Positions 43,325 through 53,024 of a stretch of DNA of 64,000 bases are shown in pieces. Origin of the DNA: Yponomeuta sedellus (taxonomy: Eukaryota; Arthropoda; Insecta; Lepidoptera; Yponomeutidae); the NCBI GenBank assembly GCA_934045075.1, contig OW203738.1, positions 1,984,001 through 2,048,000 of the forward strand, given 5' to 3'. A model generated the notes under the pieces. It was given only the letters and a program-made list of their open reading frames with translations, did not search any database and was not told the DNA's origin. Made by a program: the position numbers and the translations under genes. Positions within the stretch are counted from its first letter, which is position 1. Each line of letters opens with the position of its first letter.

Positions 43325-44304
43325 TAAAAACCTATTTAGAGGCTAAAAATTTCACCCATGCCGGGATTCGAACCCGCAACCTCTGGCTATCCGTACCAGC
43401 GCTCTACCAATTGAGCCAATGGGCGACTCACGGCATCAGTGAAATTTCGAACCTCTTTACAATATTCTCTGTATTACGTACAGGCAGCGACATCTGACTT
43501 AAGCAAATTGCATTACTTACAGCCCCGACTACCTACTTTGCAGTTAGGTTTAACATCGGAACGATATCACTGTACCCACATGATTACACTATTTTTATTT
43601 TTAATGCACTAACCCGTGCTAAGGGACAAATTTAAAAACCTATTTAGAGGCTAAAAATTTCACCCATGCCGGGATTCGAACCCGCAACCTCTGGCTATCC
43701 GTGCCAGCGCTCTACCAATTGAGCCAATGGGCGACTCACGGCATCAGTGAAATTTCGAACCTCTTTACAATATTCTCTGTATTACGTACAGGCAGCGACA
43801 TCTGACTTAAGCAAATTGCATTACTTACAGCCCCGACTACCTACTTTGCAGTTAGGTTTAACATCGGAACGATATCACTGTACCCACATGATTACACTAT
43901 TTTTATTTTTAATGCACTAACCCGTGCTAAGGAACAAATTTAAAAACCTATTTAGAGGCTAAAAATTTCACCCATGCCGGGATTCGAACCCGCAACCTCT
44001 GGCTATCCGTACCAGCGCTCTACCAATTGAGCCAACGGGCGACTCACGGCATCAGTGAAATTTCGAACCTCTTTACAATATTCTCTGTACTACGTAAGTC
44101 ATATTCTCATATTCATATTCTCTGCTTAAGTCAGATGTCGCTGCCTGTACGTAATACAGAGAATATTGTAAAGAGGTTCGAAAATTCACTGATGCCGTGA
44201 GTCGCCCATTGGCTCAATTGGTAGAGCGCTGGTACGGGTAGCCAGAGGTTGCGGGTTCGAATCCTGGCATGGGTGAAATTTTTAGCCTCTAAATAGGTTT
44301 TTAA
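43325..44304. mobile_element. SINE A composite: three inverted tandem units plus one sense unit, 12-bp TSD
   Basis: Three minus-strand units repeat at ~308-bp spacing (tail motifs at about 43325, 43634 and 43942). A plus-strand unit follows at 44105-44304. Each of the four has a tRNA-like domain. The 980-bp array lies between single perfect copies of ATAGAGCAAGTT (43313-43324 and 44305-44316). Units 1 and 2 are almost identical along their full length. Confidence 0.92.
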
Positions 44305-44616
44305 ATAGAGCAAGTTCTGGAAGCATTATAATCTTATATGAAAGATTCTTAGCCTCCAGGACAAGAAATTTTTTGTGTACTTTTTCCTATGAAATAAACA
44401 GTTAATTTTTTTTATTATTAAGTTCCCCTATGTGCAATTTTTTTATGCAACAAAGAATAATATTAATAAGCGTATTATTGTACTGTAATGTTTATACATC
44501 GAAAACCATGCTAGGAGGGCCTGTATCATGGCTTTCGATGCCTCTCACCGCGTTTTAGATACACTTCACTAATGTGGGTATGTAGATAAAATTTAGATGT
44601 GCCTAAACGTGACAAT

Positions 44617-45235
44617 TTGGTAGTGGCATCTTCACTCAAACTAGATAGGTGAAGGGACCGCTGGGATGCTGCAGTGCCTGGCATTGATATTTTCATCGTT
44701 TTTTAGATGTTGTAGGCTTGCTCACCGCCTACACCATCCCACATGACAGCTTAGTCGGCCTAGCTCACTAATCCTCTTTATTGATCAATTGACATTGTTT
44801 TAACGATTGTAATTGTAATACATAATATTAAGTATTGATGTCAATAAAACGCACTGCATGCAATGAATGCCAGATAATTATGTTATTAGACCTAGAGTAT
44901 TTGTATGGCCTGTGCCTTGTAATTGTAATTGAACCAGGCTTATCTATATTATAAAATGAATCGCTGAATGTGTTGGTAAGCGCAAATCTAGAGAGCAGCT
45001 GACCTAATTTCGTTAATTCTTTTTTTTTTTAATATTCCTTGAAGTACAAGGATTGTGCTTATGGAGAGAAAAATTAAAGAATCGACTGTTTGACGGTACG
45101 AAGTTCGCTGGGTCAGCTAGTGACAAATAAATGTTTTGATTGATTGATTTCTTACTAGTCAATACGAGACCCAACCAAGCCGCAGTTTTCCTCACAATGA
45201 ACAAAATGCTTGTGAGTAGCTTCAAAAGTAGCTTA
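44617..45235 (-). mobile_element. SINE D remnant split by LINE tail and Helitron-like insertion
   Basis: SINE D body at 44617-44775 resumes at 45153-45235. In between is a LINE 3' end with AATAAATG and a (TTGA)n tail, itself opened by 44943-45120. CTCACTA and CTTACTA at the borders may be the LINE TSD. Confidence 0.6.
44943..45120 (+). mobile_element. Helitron-like non-autonomous element (putative)
   Basis: Begins TCTATATTATAAAATGAA and ends CGCTGGGTCAGCTAG followed by T. 5'-TC, 3'-CTAG and no TSD are Helitron features. The flanks rejoin into one LINE tail. Confidence 0.45.
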
Positions 45236-45239
45236 AAAT

Positions 45240-45538
45240 ACCAAATTTTCGGCGACAGAAAAGCGCGTGTTCGTAAGCTGTACTGTATGTGACAAAAACA
45301 TTCTTATGTTTTCCCAGTTGGGTAAAAAAGTCCTGCGTGAACGGTAGAGGCAGGAAAGTGTGGTGGCGGGATTACTGATGTGCCATTCCCGGTAATTTTG
45401 TGATTATTCTAAAAGTTCCCAAAAGTTTCTAGTGTCGAGTTGAATATAGAGTGATGTACCTATACAGTTAACGAAAATATTATTTGTTTTTTTTATGTAG
45501 CCTATAAACGTCCAACTGCAGGGTAAAGACCTTCTCTC

Positions 45539-45571
<33 letters not shown>

Positions 45572-46255
45572 GTATGGGCTTGATTACCACGCGTGCCCGC
45601 CACGGATAGGCAATTTCAAGCACCGAGGTATTTGAATACCTAAGTGGTTTAGTAACAATGTTGTCCTTCCCACTAGCGAGTGGTAACTGACTTAGGAAAC
45701 CAAGTCATTATTACTAAAAGTACCAAATAAAATCAAATCAAAGTGTTCAAAACTACACAGATACAGTGACTTATTGAACGTCACTAGTGATAAGAATAGA
45801 TCATTTCAAAATCAATACCGTTTTGGAGACAAAATTTACAAAAAAATATATATAACACTACAAAAAAAAACTTCATATATAAATGGAGAAGTTCGATAAC
45901 AAACACTGTGACTCGAGATTTTTATATATTATTTATTACATTAGTTTAACCGGAGCCTTTGACTAAGGACTCTTAAGGCATAGTCAAATTTCCGTAAATT
46001 GGAAATATTCCCAGCAGCCCATCACCAAACGGGTCGTTAGCGGTATTCAGCCGAGCTGTGTTGCACGCGAACAATTTTATCGCATTTCCGGCGCTGTGTG
46101 ACAGGTTTGATTCCGGATTTATCCGGGACGATCGATCAGGAGCTTGATTCAGTGACTACTAGCTCGGAGTTAGATCTGATAGGGAAAGTGGCAATTTGCA
46201 TCTCAATAATGGCACCCAAGAGGTTTATTTCTCGCGACCATTTCAAGAACTACAT
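45240..46255. other. No gene seen; SINE-body and simple repeats
   Basis: 45520-45700 contains (AG)n and SINE-D-like sequence (TTGATTACCACGCGTG). A 77-codon frame at 46098-46331 is unrecognised. Confidence 0.4.
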
Positions 46256-46260
46256 GTCAG

Positions 46261-46410
46261 AAAGGTGCGAAATTGGATCTTTTGTGTTGTTTGCGAAAAA
46301 CTGCTGGCAGATACTGGATGCGGCAAGCTAAAGACAGGGCGATATGGCGCTCATTAGAGGAGGGCTATGTCCAGCAGAGGACTACATATATACTGAAGAA
46401 GAAGAAGAAG
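46261..46410 (+). mobile_element. LINE 3' end fragment
   Basis: ACTGGATGCGGCAAGCTAAA to CCAGCAGAGGACTACATA with (GAA)n. TGTTGTTTG-like and TTTTGTTTG borders may be an eroded TSD. Confidence 0.65.
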
Positions 46411-46433
46411 TTTTGTTTGACCCGTTTAATTTA

Positions 46434-47230
46434 TAATGGAGTAGCACTATTTTTTATATATTAAACGGGAAGTGCTCGTGGCCTAGCCGAACCGAGTGAT
46501 TGGAATCCATCAAAAATCTTAACTCAAGAGTAAAGGAACAATAGGCGCGGTCAGGTACAGGATGGGTGACCGTCCCGTGACTCCCGCTAGTGACATTTTT
46601 CCGAGCGCTTCCATGCTTCGTAAGGCACGTTAAGGCACGCTGTGCCGGCTGTCATGTGCAGTCGTTAAGTCATGTCAGAGGCCTTATGGGCGGCTTGATA
46701 TCTTCTGACAGTAAGGCCCGCCACTGTCTTACAATCCACCACCAACCTGGACTTGGCCTCCGTGGTGGAGTATGGCCTAACCTTCCTGCCAGGCAGGAAG
46801 AGACCCGTGCCCCAGCAGTGGGGACATACAAGGGTTGATATCAAAACGGGACTGATCGCGATTATTTATTAGGTAAAACGTAATTGCCTTAAATCCCGAC
46901 GTTTCGGCGGCGTTGCAGTTGCCATGGTCACAGGTAGACTGGATTTGCGAGTACAGTCAATTATCGCTGCGCCCTCGTGGACGTCTTTCATTTGTTTCAT
47001 GTATTGCGATTTTCAGAGTCGATATTCAACATGCCGTGAATCAAGGAATAAGCTTTGGTCCATTAGTTCATCTGAGCCTCAAATTGTGGCCACACTTTCC
47101 ATTAAAATGAATAATAAGCGCTCATTTCTTGCTGTCACGTTGCCTCTAATCCATTTTGGCGTCTTTTCCATATTGTGTGCTTTTGGTCTCATCTTGCGTG
47201 ATACTGGATGAGACGGCTCAACTTTCCCTG
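46434..47230 (+). mobile_element. Penelope-like end fragment, split by a 5S-headed SINE (putative)
   Basis: TATATTAAACGG at 46456-46471 continues after the SINE as GATCGCGATTATTTATTAGG (46856-46875), then CCCGACGTTTCGGCGGCG and GGTCACAGGTAGACTGG. The longest copy of this family in the window. Confidence 0.4.
46472..46845 (+). mobile_element. 5S-headed SINE with ~7-bp TSD
   Basis: Inserted into the Penelope-like motif, duplicating about AAACGGG on both sides. Confidence 0.78.
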
Positions 47231-47234
47231 GAAG

Positions 47235-47590
47235 ATTTGTTCGACGAATTTTTAGGATAAAAAAAATAATTTAAAAATGTTAACTGTTTATTACTTGTTT
47301 ATTTCATAGTAAAAAAGTACACAATTTTTTTTTGTTCTGGAGGCTAAAAATCTTTCATATAAGATTATAATACTTCCAGAGGTTGCTTTATATTAGAAAA
47401 TAAATTTTACAAAGCAAAACAAAGTAAAAGTGCTGAAAATGCCAAGGAACATTATACAAACAAGTGATTATATTAAAGTATATTATATTCTATATATGAG
47501 AGTAAACTTTACGTTACATAACCTTCTCGGTGTTCTCAATGATATATTCTAAAGGATGTGTGAATTTTTCTTATTCACTTGTGTATTTTA
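47235..47590. other. No gene seen
   Basis: AT-rich unassigned DNA. Confidence 0.4.
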
Positions 47591-47606
47591 ATATAAGATT
47601 ATTAAT

Positions 47607-47739
47607 TATACTATTTTTATTTTTAATGCACTAACCCGTGCTAAGGACAAATTTAAAAACCTATTTAGGGGCTAAAAATTTCACCCATGCTGGGATTCGA
47701 ACCCGCAACCTCTACCCGTGCCTCTAAATAAGTTTTTAA
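47607..47739. mobile_element. SINE A snap-back composite with 12-bp TSD
   Basis: Inverted 3' end through the T-arm, then a fold to plus-strand CCTCTAAATAAGTTTTTAA. TSD AAGATTATTAAT at 47595-47606 and 47740-47751. Confidence 0.88.
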
Positions 47740-47785
47740 AAGATTATTAATGTTTATATGTAAGTCATCCAGTTGTAACCCCAAC

Positions 47786-48696
47786 TTTTTAGCCTCTAAA
47801 TAGGTTTTTAAAATTGTCCTTAGCACGGGTTAGTGCGTTAAAAAAAGAATATAATCATGTGGGTACAGCGATATCATTCCGATGTAAAAACATAACTGCA
47901 TAACCCGGGGCTGCAAGAGATGCAAATTACTTCAGCCAGAAGTCGCTGTACGTAATACATAGAATATTGTAAAGAGGTACGAAATAAAATGTCGCATCGA
48001 ACAATCCAGAGGTGCTTTTATGAAAATGAGTCACCTTCTTTGCAACCGCATCCTAAAAATAGCCACAAGATGTCGCTTAGTGAGGTGCTACGTGTTTTCG
48101 TCCCTTCTATACGGCGTCGAAGCTTGGACTTTAACACGAACCTTATGCAAAAGGTTGGAAGCATTCAAAATGTGGGTGTATAGAAGGATGCTGAAAATAT
48201 CATGGACTGACAGAGTAACGAACGTCGCGGTTCTGCAGAAAATGAACAAAAAGGTAGAGCTCTTAAAGACTGTAAAGCGAAGAAAGCTACAATACCTTGG
48301 TCACATCATGCGAGCTGACAAATATAATCTGCTGCGACTTATTCTAGAAGGGAAAATTGAAAGAAAGCGTAGACCTGACCGAAGAAAAACATCATGGCTC
48401 CAAAACATAGCAGAGTGGTTCAACACCAGAAATATAGAACTTCTGCGAGCAGCTACATCATGTGACAGAGTAGCCAAAATGATAGCCGACCTCCGATAGG
48501 AGATGGCACCGGAAGAAGAAGTACAAAATTTCACTGATGCCGGTGAGTTGCCCATTTGCTTAGTTAGAAAGAGCGCTGGCACGGATAGCCAAAGGTCGCG
48601 AGTTCGAATCCCGGCATGGGTGGAATTTTTAGCCTCTAAATAGGTTTTTATAATTGCCCTTAGCACGGGTTAGTGCATTAAAAACAGAGTATAATC
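47786..48696 (+). mobile_element. SINE A, tail-plus-unit permuted copy with 15-bp TSD
   Basis: Perfect TSD AGTTGTAACCCCAAC at 47771-47785 and 48697-48711. It starts inside the tail (TTTTTAGCCTCTAAATAGG), runs to the 3' end, then directly enters a complete unit from its upstream part. That unit is split by a LINE fragment (47986-48520). Confidence 0.9.
47986..48520 (+). mobile_element. LINE RT C-terminal fragment with 9-bp TSD
   Basis: Flanked by GTACGAAAT (47977-47985) and GTACAAAAT (48521-48529), inside SINE A. The frame 48020-48499 encodes an RT thumb/C-terminal region (SSLLYGVEAWTLT, LEAFKMWVYRRMLKISWTDR, LQYLGHIMR), ends in a natural stop and is followed by GGAAGAAGAA. This is the longest intact RTE-type C-terminus here (159 codons). 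Confidence 0.88.
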
Positions 48697-48699
48697 AGT

Positions 48700-49195
48700 T
48701 GTAACCCCAACAAATAAAATAAGTAAATAAACTCAGAGCTCAGGAAACCAGGAACGTGTTTAGTTCTAGAACGATAATCACAGAGTAAGCCTCGCCCTAT
48801 CTTCTTGCCTCTTTGTTTTTATCGATGCGTCTGTACGCGGGAAATTGCCGTCAGGACATTGCATTAGCATAAAACCTAAGGGTTTATTCTCGAGTTTACG
48901 CAAGTCCTTGTTGAAAAGCGGTAGAAAAATATTCAATCGCGTTTATCCCCCCTTTTGTTGTTATTTGTTTTGGAAGAGGACGATCGATGTTATTTACAAA
49001 ATGCGCTTTTTTTGGTGCTTTTATTTGATAAAGTTAAGTACTAGTTAATTTTGATATAGTTAAGTCTCATTGGTGTGAGCTATGACTTATGATCTTTGAA
49101 ATGGTTTTCTCAGTAATTTTACTGATAAGTCACTATAAAGGAGTCGTCTTTAGAATTGCTACATTTAACTTTAAAAAAATTAATGTTTAGTCGAC
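48700..49195. other. No gene seen
   Basis: Unassigned DNA. Confidence 0.4.
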
Positions 49196-49200
49196 GTATC

Positions 49201-49542
49201 GATATCAACCCTTGTATGTCCTCACTGTTGGGGCACGGACCCCTTCCTGCATAGCAGGAAGGTTAGACCATAGTTCAACACGGGAGCCAAATTCGGGTTG
49301 GTGGAGGGTTATAAGACAGTGGCGGGCCTTACTGTCAGAAGTCATCAAGTCACCCATGAGGCCTCTGACATGGCTTAGCAACTGCCATTATATGACAGCC
49401 CGCACCAACGGCATGCCTTGTGAAGCACGGAAGCGCTCGGAATAAATGCCACTAGGGGTGTCTCGGGACCCACCCTGCACCTTACCACGGCTGTTGTTGC
49501 AACTTGAGTGATTCACTCGGTTCGGCTAGGCTACGAAGCGCT
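49201..49542 (-). mobile_element. 5S-headed SINE, host of the GC-rich element
   Basis: Near full length; its head end (GGCTACGAAGCGCT) is the target of the adjacent insertion. Confidence 0.8.
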
Positions 49543-50606
49543 GGGGTGCGATGCCAGATAACCTTCACGTGTACCCCTCCGCTTTCCGTTCCATCTGATT
49601 CCGTGAACCAGATGGAGGGGCAAGTGGTGGGGTCGGTGCACCCTGAGCGTTAGTCAGTAACTTTTTCTTGTCGGATCTTACTGGCTAACGGCGAATAATT
49701 TGGCGGGAGGGGTCGCGTGGGCCCTGTTTCACTTTGTGGAGCGGGACCCAGGCGACCAACCGAATGAAGGACCGACTGGGGGGGGGGCGCCGCTGCGCGA
49801 AAGCGCGCGCGCCTCGTACCAGTCGGACCAGAGTGGCCGTGGGCGGAGGGTTGGGGGACCCTCTGCCTCCATCACGGCGGGACGGGTCGCGTGGGCCCTG
49901 TTTCACTTTGTAGAGCGGGACCCATGCGACCAACCGAATGAAGGACCGACTGGGGGGGGCGCCGCTGAGCGGAAGCGCGCGCGCCTCATACCAGTCGGAC
50001 CAGAGTGGCCGCCGGGACGCGGAGGGTCGGGGGACCCTCTGCCTCCATCACGGCGGGCCGGAAGGCGCCCTTGCGTGTTCCGAGGGTGCCTTCTGGCACG
50101 GAGGGGGCCCGCTCACCGCCTTCTCTGCTTTCAGAGAAGTGCTGGTGGGCGACGTGACGGGCCTCGCGTGTGGGGCGTGTGGGGGCCAACAGGACATTGG
50201 CCCCCATGCGCCCCAACGAGGAGGTGCGCCGCCCTCCTCTAATCCCATTGGACCACACAACAATGGGATGGAGGGGGCGGTGCGTTGGGGCGTGTGGTGG
50301 CCAAGGGGTTCGCACTTGGCCACTATGCGCTCCAACGAAGAGATGCGGCGTTCCCTCGCCCCGTCATTCGGTCCGATGCGATGGGGCAGGGGCGCCGCCG
50401 AAGGAGTGCCCGAAAGGGCGCCCGCAGACGGGGTCGCGGAAGTGTGCGTAAGCGTCCCCGTGGCCCCGTGCTTTGCGGTGCGGAGGAACACCCCAGAATT
50501 TTTAGTCGGTATACCGCCCTTTTCAGGGCGGGGAGTCCGAAATAACCACTGTGCTCCCCCGAGCCGGCGGTACCCGTAATTGGGGTTTCTCCTGGGTAAA
50601 AAAAAA
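49543..50606 (+). mobile_element. GC-rich retroelement, copy 2, with 14-bp TSD and A tail
   Basis: Starts GGGGTGCGATGCCAG and ends CTCCTGGGTAAAAAAAAA. Flanked by perfect GGCTACGAAGCGCT at 49529-49542 and 50607-50620. It contains an internal tandem duplication of ~176 bp (49705-49880 and 49881-50056) absent from copy 1. A tail and TSD show target-primed reverse transcription. Confidence 0.85.
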
Positions 50607-50694
50607 GGCTACGAAGCGCTTGTCTTCTTATATCGAGACCTAAATTAATTTTGACTCGCATCCACCTATGTTCATTATGTTTATACATCTTCTT

Positions 50695-50870
50695 CTTCAG
50701 GCTTTATTAGTCCACTGCTGGACATAGCCTTCCCCTAATGAGCGCCATAGCGCAACGTTGTGCCATCATTGGGGGGTAATGCCCATAATCCCCACGCTGG
50801 GCATACGGGTTAGTGATCGCAGTTTGGTGGAATTGTACTGCAGGGGGCGCTGCTGCCCACCCCCCGGCAT
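50695..50870 (-). mobile_element. LINE-tail repeat
   Basis: Same unit as 9930-10165, missing the outer end. Confidence 0.68.
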
Positions 50871-50883
50871 ACATGGTTGCATA

Positions 50884-51110
50884 ATATATTAAACGGGTCT
50901 AATTGCGATTATTCACCACGTAAAACATAGGTAATTCACCTTCATACTACCTTTTGCCTTATTTTATAATATCTAGTTTTAAGTCTTACTTTGTTTAAGT
51001 TGTTTTTGATGAGACAATAAAATTCTTTTTATTCTTATTCATTCCCGACGTTTCTGTTGTAGCAAACTGAAGTGGCGAATACCGTCAATTATTGTACGAG
51101 TATTTAGATA
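50884..51110 (+). mobile_element. Penelope-like end fragments (putative)
   Basis: TATTAAACGGGTCTAATTGC at 50888-50907; a second part, TTCCCGACGTTTCTG and CTGAAGTGGCGAATACCG, lies at 51042-51095. A LINE tail may separate them. Confidence 0.4.
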
Positions 51111-51129
51111 GAGAACACTTTATTCTATA

Positions 51130-51683
51130 CTAGCTGTGCACCGCGGTGCTACCCGCGGTTTATCGATTTTCCCATGGGTATATTATCCCGGGTGTCAGCT
51201 AACTTCATCTATCTATCCAGCCCATGAATGAAGCCCACTGCTGGGTATAGGCCTCTTCCATTTCACGCCAACTCTAGCCAATCTCGACCACTTACCTCCG
51301 GCCGCTTTTTTAATGTCATCCCTCCAACGGGCAAGTGGTCTACCCACCGAACGACGACCGGTTCTTGGCCACCACTCCGTGACTGCCCTTGTCCACCTTC
51401 CGTCATCCCGTCTCATCAGGTGTCCCGCCCATCTCCACTTCAAGTTTGTGATCCGTGTGCCCACATCTTCGACTCTGGTCTTTTGTCGGATTGCAACGTT
51501 GCGCACTCGATCAACAAGTGAAATGCCTAACATGGCTCGCTCCATGGCTCTCTGTGCGACTTGGATTTTTTCCATGTTAGCCTTTACTAACTCCATACTG
51601 AATTTTATTAAAATAGCTCCAGCTGTTTAGACGTGAAGAAGGAACAAACATACACGATCACAAACTTTCGGTTTTATAATATA
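51130..51683 (-). mobile_element. Helitron-like element, split by a LINE fragment (putative)
   Basis: Plus strand starts CTAGCTGTGCACCGCGGTG with a GC-rich hairpin (ACCGCGGT ... ACCCGCGGT). It ends near TTTTATAATATAAGTG, the reverse of the start seen at 44943. Confidence 0.5.
51209..51586 (-). mobile_element. RTE-like LINE 3' fragment with 10-bp TSD
   Basis: TSD CTAACTTCAT / CTAACTCCAT at 51199-51208 and 51587-51596. It encodes on the minus strand EKIQVAQRAMERAMLGISLV then ITNLKWRWAGHLMRRDDGRW; the tail is ATAGATAG. Confidence 0.88.
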
Positions 51684-51862
51684 AGTGTGTGATGCGATGT
51701 GGTGATGTGATAGGTTAAGAAATATCTGTGTAGTATTATCTATCTATTTCTAAGACTACATACAGACTGCGGCCTATTACAGTGAGGGTAGCTGATTTAC
51801 CCACAAGTCACTTGCAGTTTTTATAGTTAATTTTTGGCAGCGGGCCGACACACAACGCTCTA

Positions 51863-51948
51863 TATCAACCCTTTTATGTCCCTACTGCTGGGACACGGGT
51901 CTCTTCCTGCATCGCAGGAAGGTTAGGCCATACTCCATCACGGAGGCA
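51863..51948 (-). mobile_element. 5S-headed SINE 3' fragment
   Basis: From the tail to CATACTCCATCACGGAGG. Confidence 0.72.
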
Positions 51949-52244
51949 AACGCAAAGCTAACTACAAACAAATTAACATTACCGGATAAAAGCCAACTTC
52001 CAGAATAAGGCGACTAGGGCTACAGGGAATACGTAAAGTGGGCGAATGGCATTTTATCTTTATCTAGCTGGGCATGTTTATTGGCAGGCTTTATGCAAAT
52101 GTCGCGTGGGTACGAGGAATCGCGTGGACTGCTATTGTTGTGGAAATTGTACTTAATATTGTATTGTATGTAATTGTAAGGGTCCGTTAGTGCCTAAGTT
52201 ATATTGTTGTGCGACTCTTGCGTCTAAGCCATAGCCTAGTAGTA

Positions 52245-52495
52245 GTGGAACCAATCACTTGGCTTAAGCAACAATAGGCGCGGTCAGGTGCAGGATGGGT
52301 GACCATCCAATGACCACCACTAGTGAAATTTGTAGCTTTATATGCGGCTTGATAACATCTGACAGTAAAGACCGCTACTGTCTTACAATCCTCCACCAAC
52401 CCGGACTTGGTCCCCGTGGTAGAGTACGGCCTTACCTTCCTGCGATGCAGGAAGAGACCCGTGCCCCAGCAGTGGGGACATACAAAGGGATGATA
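52245..52495 (+). mobile_element. 5S-headed SINE, internally deleted
   Basis: The 5S-like block is intact (GGCGCGGTCAGGTGCAGGAT). About 110 bp of the body are missing. Confidence 0.75.
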
Positions 52496-52499
52496 CCAT

Positions 52500-52970
52500 A
52501 ATTATACCTATTGAAATATTCAAAAGAATAGGATTTAAATTGTAAATGTATTTCTGGTATCCCACGATACAAGCTTTCTTAGTGTGGGGCCACAGATAAA
52601 CTGATTGCACTATTAAATTACTCTTATTATTGTAATAAGGCAACCTGATGTCAATCCTCTGTGTGAAAAATCTTTGCTGAAATAAATAATTTTTGATTTT
52701 TTTTTTTTAATTTTTTTTTGAGGATACAAAAATATACCGATAAATATTTATTGCACTTTTCTAAAACTTGTGGCAGCAGGAAATACACTATACAGACAGC
52801 TGCAACGCACCCTCCTACAATGCTTTTCTGTTATGTTAAAACAAAACCTTTCACGATAACAATCCCTTCTGCCATAGCGTAGCGCATTTCCTCTCATCAA
52901 ATAAAAGCTATGCCGTTATCCTCTCATAAGTTAGTCGTTGCGTAAAAAAACTTCCACGCAGTTTTTTTTA
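52500..52970. other. No gene seen
   Basis: Includes a SINE-B-like tail piece in reverse near 52560-52590; the rest is AT-rich. Confidence 0.4.
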
Positions 52971-52973
52971 GTT

Positions 52974-53020
52974 GGGACCGACAAGTTATTACAGTGATTG
53001 TGTAATCACCTGTCGGTCCC
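52974..53020. repeat. 20-bp-stem hairpin
   Basis: GGGACCGACAAGTTATTACA pairs with TGTAATCACCTGTCGGTCCC through 18 Watson-Crick and two G-T/G-U-type positions, with a 7-base loop. Single occurrence here. Confidence 0.8.
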
Positions 53021-53024
53021 AAAC

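Noticed and set aside
43325..44304. CRISPR-like or satellite array
   Set aside because: Units are ~308 bp with full-length identity and no spacers, and the array has TSDs; it is a retroelement multimer in eukaryotic DNA.
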